Shown one piece after another: positions 1 through 7,255 of a stretch of DNA of 52,912 nucleotides (position 1 is its first letter; each line of letters begins with the position of its first letter). The DNA comes from Hyphomicrobium sp. (GTDB lineage Bacteria > Pseudomonadota > Alphaproteobacteria > Rhizobiales > Hyphomicrobiaceae): NCBI RefSeq assembly GCF_020852195.1, contig NZ_JADZBI010000151.1, forward strand, positions 1-52,912, read 5' to 3'. A program made the position numbers and the translations under genes. The notes below the pieces were generated by a model. That model was not told the DNA's origin, searched no databases, and worked only from the letters and a program-made list of their open reading frames with translations.

Positions 1-198
1 GGCGGCGAGCAGCCGCGTGGGCCGTGCTGCGCGAGCTGCAAAGCGCCGATCACCGAGGGTCAGCGCAGCGTGCGCGTCCGGTTCGAGAACGACCCGCACG
101 GATTTCGCGGCTTGACGGGCCAGTACCACGAAGCCTGCAGCAAGCCGTTTGCGTCGATGGCGCGGGCCATCAATCTGATGTCGTTCCGCAGGTTTTAG
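1..198 (+). CDS. 3' end of a small putative zinc-binding protein (partial)
   Basis: The first forward frame is open from the window edge to a TAG at 196-198 and gives 65 residues of a C-terminal end. It shows a CASC pair (residues 10 and 13 of the visible part) and, 30 residues later, YHEAC, so a C-x2-C ... H-x2-C set that could hold one zinc ion. The end is basic (SFRRF). The reading is a real protein by composition, while the overlapping ATG frame at 24-242 is Arg/Ser-rich and looks like a shadow. I do not recognise the family. The start lies outside the window, and no function is inferred beyond possible metal binding. Confidence 0.6.
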   Translation, partial: GGEQPRGPCCASCKAPITEGQRSVRVRFENDPHGFRGLTGQYHEACSKPFASMARAINLMSFRRF

Positions 199-263
199 GT
201 TCCGGGCCATCGCGCGCCTCGTCGAAGAGCGGACGGCGGTGATGCCCGCCGCCCGCACACGTC

Positions 264-1838
264 TCAGTCGGCGCTCGCCGCTTCCGACATTTTTCTCAGA
301 GCGTCGTCGACGGTGAACGTGTTTGGCCGCTGCACCGCTGGGAAGTCCGTGAAGGTCTCCACGAATCTCGCCATCAGGGCCTGCGCCGCGAAGATGATGT
401 AAGCGCGGTGTATCATCCAGTCGTAGTACGAGTTGGATGTGATCGGCGCGAACTCGTAGGGGTCGGTCCGCAGATTGATGATCTTCGGCAGGCGCAGGTG
501 TACGAAGGGCTCGGCCCATACGCCGAGCGTTCCCTCGAGACGCTGCTCCATGAATACGATCTTCCAGTTGTCGTAGCGCACGCCAAGCACGTCGCCGTCG
601 TCGCTGAAATAGTAGAAGACCTGCCGTGGGCTCTCTTTCTCTTCGCCTGTCAGATAGGGCAGAAGGTTGTAGCCATCGATGTGGTTCTTGTAGGTGCGGC
701 CGATGGCCTTGTAGCCGGTCTTGAGCTTCTCTAAGATGTCCGGCGCGCCCGCTGCAGCCAGGAAGGTCGGCAGCCAGTCATGGTGCTGCACGATGCCGTT
801 GGCGATCGAGCCGGCCTTGATCTTGCCCGGCCAGCGCGCAAGCTGCGGTATGCGGAAGGCACCTTCCCAGTTGGTGTTCTTTTCGCTGCGGAACGGGGTC
901 ATGCCGCCATCCGGCCACGTGGTCCGATGCGGGCCGTTGTCGGTCGAGTACACAACCAGCGTGTCCTCGGCGATGCCAAGCTCGTCCAGAAGATCGAGCA
1001 TTTGTCCGACATTCTTGTCGTGATCGATCATGGTGTCGTGATAGGGCGACTGCCAACGACCCGCCTGTCCGAGGCTCGACTTCTTGGTATGCGTGATGAA
1101 GTGCATGTGGGTCGTGTTGAGCCAGACGAAGAAGGGCTTGCCGTCCTTGTGCTGGCGCTTGATGAAATCCTGAGCGGCGGAGACAAACTCGTCGTCGCAG
1201 GTTTCCATCCGCTTCCTGTTGAGCGGCCCCGTGTCCTCGATCTTCTGTTTGCCGACCCGGCCCCAGCGCGGCATCTCCGTCGGGTCGTCCTTTTCGGTCG
1301 CCCAGGAGTGAATGACGCCGCGCGGGCCGAAATCCTTCTTGAAGTTCGGAAAGTCCTTTTCCGGCGGATAGTCGTACATCTCCGGCTCCTCCTCGGCGTT
1401 GAGGTGGTAGAGATTGCCGAAGAACTCATCGAAGCCGTGGTTGGTGGGCAGCATGTGGTTCAAGTCGCCGAGGTGGTTCTTGCCGAACTGGCCGGTGGCG
1501 TAACCCTGCTCTTTCAGGAGCGCGGCGATGGTGACGAGCTTGTCCGACATGCCGACAGGGGCGGCAGGAATGCCGACCTTCGACAAGCCGGTGCGATAGA
1601 CGCTCTGTCCTGTGATGAAGGAGGACCGGCCGGCGGTGCAGGATTGCTCGCCGTAGCTGTCCGTGAACAGCATGCCCTCATTGGCGAGGCGGTCAATATT
1701 GGGCGTTTGATAGCCCATGAGGCCGTGCGTGTAGCAGGAGAGATTCGACTGCCCTATGTCATCGCCCCAGATGACGAGAATATTCGGCTTTTCGCCCTTG
1801 CCGTCCTTGCCGTTTCCACTCTTCGGTGACTTGGCCAT
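264..1838 (-). CDS. Arylsulfatase, type I formylglycine-dependent
   Basis: A 524-residue alkaline-phosphatase-fold sulfatase that would hydrolyse a sulfate ester; the substrate is unknown. Visible motifs are an N-terminal metal site GDDIG, the sulfatase signature SCTAGRSSFITGQ whose Cys is converted to formylglycine (C-x-A-x-R form), and a later YSTDNGPH segment followed by RSEKNTNWEG, which carry further metal and sulfate ligands. No signal peptide is seen: the N terminus is short, Lys/Gly-rich and polar, so a cytoplasmic enzyme is inferred. I chose the ATG at 1838 because GGGAG lies 8 nt upstream; the longer frame to 1955 reads low-complexity residues. It is the last gene of a minus-strand block headed by its presumed activator, the FGE at 2930-3928, with a 109-bp gap before it. 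Confidence 0.9.
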   Translation of the reverse strand: MAKSPKSGNGKDGKGEKPNILVIWGDDIGQSNLSCYTHGLMGYQTPNIDRLANEGMLFTDSYGEQSCTAGRSSFITGQSVYRTGLSKVGIPAAPVGMSDKLVTIAALLKEQGYATGQFGKNHLGDLNHMLPTNHGFDEFFGNLYHLNAEEEPEMYDYPPEKDFPNFKKDFGPRGVIHSWATEKDDPTEMPRWGRVGKQKIEDTGPLNRKRMETCDDEFVSAAQDFIKRQHKDGKPFFVWLNTTHMHFITHTKKSSLGQAGRWQSPYHDTMIDHDKNVGQMLDLLDELGIAEDTLVVYSTDNGPHRTTWPDGGMTPFRSEKNTNWEGAFRIPQLARWPGKIKAGSIANGIVQHHDWLPTFLAAAGAPDILEKLKTGYKAIGRTYKNHIDGYNLLPYLTGEEKESPRQVFYYFSDDGDVLGVRYDNWKIVFMEQRLEGTLGVWAEPFVHLRLPKIINLRTDPYEFAPITSNSYYDWMIHRAYIIFAAQALMARFVETFTDFPAVQRPNTFTVDDALRKMSEAASAD

Positions 1839-1947
1839 ACGCATTACTCCCGGCTGAATGAGTGATCCTCCCCCGTTTGTTTGCGTGTCCCCGTGTCCGT
1901 GCGGAGTTCTTCCTATCCGTTCAGCTCTGCATGCATCCTCCTCTCCC

Positions 1948-2424
1948 TTACCCAAATGGACCTACCCGGAACACCATGCTGACGATGGCAAATATGCCGA
2001 TCAGCAGCAGGATGACTGCGGTGATGAGCGTGAGCGAGAGCGGGAACTTGCTTTCGCCGTGCACAAGGCCGTCGGCGATCATGGCCGTGCGCTGCTCGCG
2101 CAAGTGCATCATGAACTGCAGGTGATAGACGATGCCGCCGATCAGCATCACGATACCGAGCGTAACCAGCGCGACACCGAAATTGCGCGCCGCGCCTGCG
2201 TGCGTGATGACCGCCTGATCGCGCAGCTTCTCGAACACTTGGAAGATCGTGAAGCCGAAGGAGATCAGCGACAGCGAGGTCCGGATCACCGACATCAGCG
2301 TGCGGTCCGCGCTCATGCGCGTGCGCTGGAAGGACATTCCCGTCCGCCGCGACGACAGTTCGACGGAGATGTCGTCGGAATCGGATGCCCGCGAGACATG
2401 AGCGTGCAAGGTGTCGCTGCTCAT
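1948..2424 (-). CDS. DUF202-family inner-membrane protein (YidH-like)
   Basis: A 158-residue protein with a polar N terminus of about 55 residues, then the DUF202 signature around RTLMSVIRTSLSLISFGFTIF, followed by two further hydrophobic segments (GVALVTLGIVMLIGGIVYHL and FPLSLTLITAVILLLIGIFAIVSMV). Three transmembrane helices are expected. The molecular function of DUF202 proteins is not established. The start at 2424 overlaps the stop of the upstream gene as ATGA and has GGGAGAGG just before it, so the two are probably translationally coupled. Its place between an FGE and a sulfatase suggests a role linked to that pair, but nothing in the sequence says what. Confidence 0.8.
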   Translation of the reverse strand: MSSDTLHAHVSRASDSDDISVELSSRRTGMSFQRTRMSADRTLMSVIRTSLSLISFGFTIFQVFEKLRDQAVITHAGAARNFGVALVTLGIVMLIGGIVYHLQFMMHLREQRTAMIADGLVHGESKFPLSLTLITAVILLLIGIFAIVSMVFRVGPFG

Positions 2425-2933
2425 GACGCCTCTCCCTTGGCCGGAATGCCGAGCCACCAGCGCGCGATGCGGTCGATGGGACCGCGCAGAAGCGCATACG
2501 GAACGAAGGCGAGGGCGAGCGCGATCAGCAGCGCCTCGACGGGATAGAACGTGCCGAGCACCTTGAGCTGATAGATCGCGTCCATTCCGATGCCGAGCAG
2601 CATGATGCGCGCCGTCGTGACCCAGCCTTCCCTCAGCCGTCCCGCGCGCTTTTCCGGATCGTTCAGGATGGTCCAGAAATAGGGTGACCGGCCGAGCTGG
2701 GCGTCCCTGATGCCGTCATGCGTGGCGGCGATCGCCGCCATCGCCGGCTGGAGGAAGAACCGGAACGACATCGGCCCGCTCGGCCGGCCGGTGAGATCCT
2801 GCCAGACCCTCTGCAGAACCTCGCTCGACGCGCCATACCAAATGCCACCAAGCACCAGGGAGAGGGCCGCAATCACCCCGACGAACAAGGCGAGCACGCT
2901 GTGCTCGCTGCCCTGCTCAACGCGCGCCATCAT
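2421..2933 (-). CDS. Conserved hypothetical membrane protein in the sulfatase block
   Basis: A 170-residue protein with a hydrophobic helix near residues 14-34, an amphipathic middle (FRFFLQPAMAAIAATHDGIRDAQLGRSPYFWTIL), and two close helices near residues 103-150. I do not recognise a named family. The start ATG at 2933 overlaps the FGE stop by 4 nt (ATGA), and its own stop overlaps the DUF202 start in the same way, so all three genes should sit on one transcript with coupled translation. A longer frame reaching 3101 exists but lies inside the FGE gene in another frame and is not used. Confidence 0.7.
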   Translation of the reverse strand: MMARVEQGSEHSVLALFVGVIAALSLVLGGIWYGASSEVLQRVWQDLTGRPSGPMSFRFFLQPAMAAIAATHDGIRDAQLGRSPYFWTILNDPEKRAGRLREGWVTTARIMLLGIGMDAIYQLKVLGTFYPVEALLIALALAFVPYALLRGPIDRIARWWLGIPAKGEAS

Positions 2934-3928
2934 GCCCGCCTCCCCGCGCGCACGACACATCGGAATCCGACATGACTGGTGGAGGTATCTACGGGCTCGG
3001 GGTGGCGCGCCGCAGGGCGGTAGCGCCGGCAGTAGTTCGGGGCGCAGAGGTGGGAGCCGCCCTTCAGCACCTTGCGCGGGATCCTGATGTGCGGCTGGCA
3101 CGGATCATAGCTTTGATCGGCCCTCGGGCCGCGCGGGTTCTCCGGAATGCAGCAGGCTTTCGGCGCGTCGGCCGGGTGCTTCGGCGCGTACCAGTCCGTC
3201 GTCCATTCCCACACGTTGCCGATCATGTCGTAGAGGCCGTAACCGTTCGGCGGGAAAGCCTTGACTGGAGACGTACGCTCCCAGCCGTCGCGCTTCAGGT
3301 TCTCGTGCGGAAAGTTGCCCTGCCATGTGTTCGCCATGTGCCGGCCGTCCGGCGTCAGCTCATCGCCCCAGGCGAATTCCGCACCGTCGAGACCACCGCG
3401 CGCGGCAAACTCCCATTCGGCCTCGGTCGTGAGCTCCTTGCCGGCCCAGGCCGCATAGGCCTCCGCATCGCGATAGGCGATATGCACCACCGGATGCTCG
3501 TCGAGCCCCTTGATCCACGTGCCGCGGCCATAGGGATGGCGCCAGTCGGCGCCAAAGCGGAACTCCCACCAGCGGCCCCAGTCGCGCAGATCGACCGCTT
3601 CGCGGGGAGGATTGAAGACGAGCGAGCCCGCCTTCAGCATGTGCGGCAGTGCGCCGGGATAATCCTCCGCCCTGGGTGGGATCTCGGCGAATGTCTTGTA
3701 GCCGGTGGCTTCGACAAACGCCCTGAACTGCGCGTTAGTGACCGGCGTCGCATCGATCCAGAAGCCGTCGACGGAGACGCGATGAACGGGCGCCTCTTCG
3801 GGATAGTGCGCATCCGATCCCATGCGGAACTGGCCGCCGGGCACGAACACCATACCGTCACGACTTCCATGGTCTCTCGCGGGAGACGGACATGTCCCTG
3901 GCTCGGCTTTCAGAACGAGACTCGTCAT
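2930..3928 (-). CDS. Formylglycine-generating enzyme (FGE-sulfatase domain, SUMF1-like)
   Basis: A 332-residue aerobic-type FGE, which oxidises the active-site Cys of type I sulfatases to C-alpha-formylglycine using copper and O2. The FGE-sulfatase domain starts at about residue 25 (MVFVPGGQFRMGSDAHYPEEAPVH) and runs to the C terminus (HVGFRCV). Typical blocks are WIDATPVTNAQF, AARGG, NVWEWTTDW and KGGSHLCAPNYCRRYRPAAR. The two Cys of LCAPNYC match the catalytic, copper-binding pair of true FGEs, which many FGE-fold paralogues lack, so the enzyme looks active. The start at 3928 has GGAG 7 nt upstream; the frame also holds a TTG at 3943. It leads a block ending in the arylsulfatase at 264-1838, its likely client. 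Confidence 0.9.
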   Translation of the reverse strand: MTSLVLKAEPGTCPSPARDHGSRDGMVFVPGGQFRMGSDAHYPEEAPVHRVSVDGFWIDATPVTNAQFRAFVEATGYKTFAEIPPRAEDYPGALPHMLKAGSLVFNPPREAVDLRDWGRWWEFRFGADWRHPYGRGTWIKGLDEHPVVHIAYRDAEAYAAWAGKELTTEAEWEFAARGGLDGAEFAWGDELTPDGRHMANTWQGNFPHENLKRDGWERTSPVKAFPPNGYGLYDMIGNVWEWTTDWYAPKHPADAPKACCIPENPRGPRADQSYDPCQPHIRIPRKVLKGGSHLCAPNYCRRYRPAARHPEPVDTSTSHVGFRCVVRAGRRA

Positions 3929-4461
3929 CGAGCTGCTCCGCAAAGGGACTTTTGGGTTTATTGCGTCGTCGCCAATTCACATGCTTTCGTTCAGGTGCAT
4001 TCAAATCTGCACAAACGGATCGGACTGTCCGAGGCGTCCGTCAAAACCGGTTAGTAAGTTACTTCTTCGACGTTTGCGGAACTTGGACGTGTGCAGAGCA
4101 GCAAACGCGCCGACATATGGCACGCTCGTCCATGCTGGTATTGCTGCTTCAAAGGAGCTGGTGGGGCGCGACAAGCGTTACGAGCCTGCTCCATACCAAC
4201 CTCCCGGCCGGAATGGCAGCTCCTCCCATCCGTTCTGAGCCTTGACTCCGAAGTTGGTGGTTCGCAACGGAAAATTATCCGTAGCGATTTTGTACTTTAG
4301 TCCTTAAGCGGAGAGCGGAATGGTTAAGCCGAATCCGGCCAAAGACGCTTGCGTGCCTATAACTGATTTTCGCATATCGGATTTTTAGTTAGACCTTCCA
4401 GGGCAGCATCTGTTCGCTCACCCTCAACAGGCCATGTTGGGGCGATCGAGCGGGACGCCGT
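3929..4461. other. Intergenic region, 533 bp, no convincing gene
   Basis: This stretch separates the FGE start from the end of a cytochrome gene. It is less GC-rich than the flanks and probably holds the promoter of the FGE-sulfatase block. Open frames here (for example 3892-4245 plus) have no family features. A 22-codon plus-strand ORF at 4320-4388 follows a GGAGAGCGGA stretch and ends TDFRISDF; it could be a leader peptide or chance. No hairpin or clear sigma-70 promoter stood out. Confidence 0.4.
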
Positions 4462-4815
4462 TCAGGGGGCGGCGGCGTCCTTCAGCGTCATGATGTAGGC
4501 GACGACGTTGGCGATCTCCTCCCGCGACAGCGCAACAGCGGGCATCGGCGGATGGGGGATGACGATCCGCCCTGCAATGGCTTCCATGGACTGGCCCTGC
4601 TTGTTGGCGATCGCCAAGAAACTCGGGACGTCTGCGGCAACCGTCGATGTCGCCGGCCGCGAGACCACATGGCACGCAACACAAACGCGCTCGGCCAACG
4701 CGCGGCCCTTCTCGGGATCCGGCTTTGGCGTCATGGCCCCCGCAAGGGCCGGAGCGGCAGGCATCAGGACAAGGAGGATCGCTGCGAAAACTGCGTGGCA
4801 ATGCCAGACGTTCAT
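4462..4815 (-). CDS. Small periplasmic c-type cytochrome
   Basis: A 117-residue class I cytochrome c. It has a hydrophobic signal peptide (residues 8-25, ending near ALAGA), a single CVACH haem-binding motif at about residues 45-49 and a PMPAVALS segment near residue 90 that should give the axial Met. It ends with the usual C-terminal helix (IANVVAYIMTL). It should carry electrons in the periplasm; donor and acceptor cannot be read from the sequence. It is transcribed divergently from a second small cytochrome at 4954 and shares the spacer, which holds an FNR/FixK-like box. Confidence 0.85.
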   Translation of the reverse strand: MNVWHCHAVFAAILLVLMPAAPALAGAMTPKPDPEKGRALAERVCVACHVVSRPATSTVAADVPSFLAIANKQGQSMEAIAGRIVIPHPPMPAVALSREEIANVVAYIMTLKDAAAP

Positions 4816-4886
4816 GGCGCTAAGCTCTGATCGGGATGGATGAACTGACCATTCTACAAGAACATCCTATTGCTCGGCGCCTGGCC

Positions 4887-4900
4887 TTGATCTGGATCAG
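4887..4900. promoter_or_regulatory. FNR/FixK-like box between divergent cytochrome genes
   Basis: TTGATCTGGATCAG matches the FNR/FixK half-site pair TTGAT-N4-ATCAA at 9 of 10 defined positions. Its centre is about 60 bp upstream of the plus-strand cytochrome start (4954) and 78 bp upstream of the minus-strand one (4815). A site here could activate one or both genes when oxygen is low. Inference from consensus and position only. Confidence 0.5.
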
Positions 4901-4953
4901 CGACGTTCGGGTCTCGGATGCCCGATGTCTTGCGGAAGTCAATGGAGGACGGC

Positions 4954-5265
4954 ATGCGAAAACCGTTGTGCGCGCTCGCTTTCGGAGCGCTCCTTTGCGT
5001 CGATGGAAGCCCGGCCCGGGCTGCCGATGATGCGGGAAAGGCGTTGCTGACCGCGCGGTGCGGGCGGTGCCACGCCATTGCGGCAAACGAGAAAAGCCGT
5101 CTCAAGAACGCGCCGAACCTCTGGGACACTCTCCGCTCATATCCGACGGATCGCCTGGAATTCGAGCTTGCCGAGGGCATCGGCTCGCGGCATATCCCGA
5201 TGCCGCAGATCCAGTTCACCTCCGACGAGATCACACTGATCACGGCGTACCTTCAGGTCGAATGA
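4954..5265 (+). CDS. Small periplasmic c-type cytochrome
   Basis: A 103-residue class I cytochrome c with a signal peptide (MRKPLCALAFGALLCV ... ARAAD), one CGRCH haem motif at about residues 36-40, and RHIPMPQIQFTSDE near residue 80 whose Met is the likely sixth ligand. It ends with a short helix (ITLITAYLQVE). I chose the ATG at 4954 because GGAGGA lies about 6 nt before it and because translation from 4918 would put a charged stretch before the signal peptide. It is divergent from the cytochrome at 4462-4815, and the two are similar in size and layout though not closely alike in sequence. Confidence 0.85.
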   Translation: MRKPLCALAFGALLCVDGSPARAADDAGKALLTARCGRCHAIAANEKSRLKNAPNLWDTLRSYPTDRLEFELAEGIGSRHIPMPQIQFTSDEITLITAYLQVE

Positions 5266-5395
5266 CCGGACCGGCGGCCCCGAGGCCAGCCTCCGCGTGA
5301 GCATGGGGGGCGCGTGTGGCTCGAGCAGATGTTAAACTTCGCGTGTCCGCATCGAGTTACCTTACTTTCCTTTGCGCGCAGGGAAGCTTGCTAGA

Positions 5396-5992
5396 ATGAC
5401 AGGCCTCGCGGACTACCTGACCATCGCCGCAACGCTAGCGCTGCCGGGGCCGACCAACACGCTCTATTTCCTATGCGGAGCCGCCCTCGGCTTGCGTGGA
5501 TCGCTTGGGCTCGTGCTTCTTGCTCTCGCGGGCTACGGCATCGCCGTCGCGGCGCTCGTCGGGCTGGCAGCGCCGCTGGTTGCTTCCGAGCTAAGACTTG
5601 GGGACGTGCTGCGCATCGCGGCGGCCCTCGTGCTGGCCTACGCGGCCTACAAGCTCTGGCGCGGGGCGACGCGTGCCGGCACCAGTGCCACCGCGGATCG
5701 GCAGGCCGTGGGCAACTGGACCTTCTTTCTCACCACGCTGACCAATCCCAAGTCCCTCGTCTTCGCGGCGCTGCTGCTCCCGAAGGAGGACGTGGGCGCC
5801 AGTGCAATCTTCCCTCTCACGGCGTTCCTGGTGTTCATGATCGTCGTGAGCGGCATGGGATGGCTCGCGGCCGGGGCCGCCTTCAGGTCCGGTTCGGCGG
5901 ACGGCAGGCCCAAGACCCTCATCGAGCGCCTTGGCGCAATCGTGCTGATGCTGTTCGCCGCCGTGCTGGCGACGTCCGTCGTATTCCGCTGA
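5396..5992 (+). CDS. LysE-family exporter
   Basis: A 198-residue membrane protein of the LysE/RhtB amino-acid exporter superfamily. The N-terminal motif PGPTNTLYFLCGAALG is the family hallmark, followed by hydrophobic segments at roughly 36-60, 66-85, 103-125, 133-158 and 170-195, giving 5-6 helices, with the conserved TNPKSLVFA block in the middle. It should export an amino acid or similar small molecule; the substrate is not predictable. The ATG at 5396 is used; the frame also has a TTG at 5372. It converges with the cysteine synthase-like gene at 6022-7056, 29 bp away. Confidence 0.8.
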   Translation: MTGLADYLTIAATLALPGPTNTLYFLCGAALGLRGSLGLVLLALAGYGIAVAALVGLAAPLVASELRLGDVLRIAAALVLAYAAYKLWRGATRAGTSATADRQAVGNWTFFLTTLTNPKSLVFAALLLPKEDVGASAIFPLTAFLVFMIVVSGMGWLAAGAAFRSGSADGRPKTLIERLGAIVLMLFAAVLATSVVFR

Positions 5993-6021
5993 AGTGCGCT
6001 CTGCCCCGGCCTTCGCGGGCC

Positions 6022-7056
6022 CTACTCGAGCACGTCGGGCATCGGGCCGGCGCCGGCCGCAAGCCAATCCGGGATCGGCAAACTCTTGGAGGCTAGAAAG
6101 TCCGGGTTCAACAGCTTCGACTGGTAGCGGGTGCCGTGGTCGCAAAGCATGGTGACGATGAGATGCCCCGGGCCAAGCGTGCGCGCGAGGCGAATGGCGC
6201 CGGCAATGTTGACGCCCGTGGATCCGCCGAGGCAGAGGCCCTCCTCGGTGATGAGGCGGTGCACGATGGGCACCGATTCCGTGTCCGCAATCTGGAACGA
6301 CACGTCCGGCGTGAAACCCTCGAGGTTCTTGGTGATGCGGCCCTGGCCGATGCCTTCGGTGATGGATGAGCCCTCGGCCTCGAGCGTACCCCTGGTGTAG
6401 TAAGAGTAAAGCGCGGCTCCCGGCGGGTCGGCGAGCGCGATCTGTACGGACTTGCTGCGCGCACGCAGGCCGAGCGCAACGCCGGCCAGTGTTCCGCCGG
6501 TGCCGACGGCCGAGACGAAGCCATCGACCTTGCCGTCCGTCTGCCGCCAGATCTCCTCGGCGGTCGTGCGAGCGTGGCCGTCCCGGTTGGCGACATTGTC
6601 GAACTGGTTGGCCCACACGGCGCCGCCCGGCTCTGTCTTGGCAAGCGCCTCCGCCAAGCGGCGGGAGTAGTGCACGTAGTTGTTGGGATTGGCGTAAGGC
6701 ACGGCCGGTACCTCGACCAGCTCGGCGCCAAGCGCGCGCACGGCATCCTTCTTCTCGACGGACTGCGTGTCGGGCATGACGATGACGGCGCGCAGCCCGA
6801 ACACGCGGCTCAGGGCCGCGAGGCCGATGCCGGTGTTGCCGGCCGTGCCCTCGACGATCACGCCGCCCGGCTTCACGACGCCCCGCGCCAGCGCATCATC
6901 GATCAGAAACAGCGCAGCACGGTCCTTCACTGACTGTGCCGGATTCGTGAACTCGGCCTTGCCGAGGATCGTGCAGCCCGTCTCGTCGGATGCACGGCGC
7001 AACTTGATCAGCGGTGTGTTGCCGACGGCCTCGGCCACGTTTGAAGCAAAAGTCAC
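6022..7056 (-). CDS. cysK: Cysteine synthase-like PLP enzyme (CysK family)
   Basis: A 344-residue fold-type II PLP enzyme. NPAQSVKDRAA carries the PLP lysine, EGTAGNTGIG is the substrate/phosphate loop, and VGTGGTLAGVA binds the PLP phosphate. The expected reaction is O-acetylserine plus sulfide to cysteine. The protein is longer than E. coli CysK (about 320), and the loop is TAGNTG rather than TSGNTG, so a related beta-replacement activity (cystathionine or other amino-acid synthesis) is possible. The start is a GTG at 7056 with AAGGA 7 nt upstream. It stands alone between the LysE gene and the polysaccharide block. Confidence 0.8.
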   Translation of the reverse strand: MTFASNVAEAVGNTPLIKLRRASDETGCTILGKAEFTNPAQSVKDRAALFLIDDALARGVVKPGGVIVEGTAGNTGIGLAALSRVFGLRAVIVMPDTQSVEKKDAVRALGAELVEVPAVPYANPNNYVHYSRRLAEALAKTEPGGAVWANQFDNVANRDGHARTTAEEIWRQTDGKVDGFVSAVGTGGTLAGVALGLRARSKSVQIALADPPGAALYSYYTRGTLEAEGSSITEGIGQGRITKNLEGFTPDVSFQIADTESVPIVHRLITEEGLCLGGSTGVNIAGAIRLARTLGPGHLIVTMLCDHGTRYQSKLLNPDFLASKSLPIPDWLAAGAGPMPDVLE

Positions 7057-7255
7057 GAGCAGGTCCTTTTGTTTGTCGATTCCATCATGCCCGAGAGCTC
7101 CTTCTACGCTCGCTCTTTGCGGAAGTCACAACTTCGCGCCGCCGCGACGCCATCCCAACAGGGCTTTGCACGCGCGATGAAGCGTTCGTTTGGAATATAC
7201 TTATGCGCAACGAAGGGGATGGGCTGCCGCATGCCTCTCGCCCGGAGAAAGACCG

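Noticed and set aside
2972-4054. A 360-codon plus-strand frame opposite the FGE gene
   Set aside because: The FGE gene has all family motifs including the catalytic Cys pair; this is its shadow.
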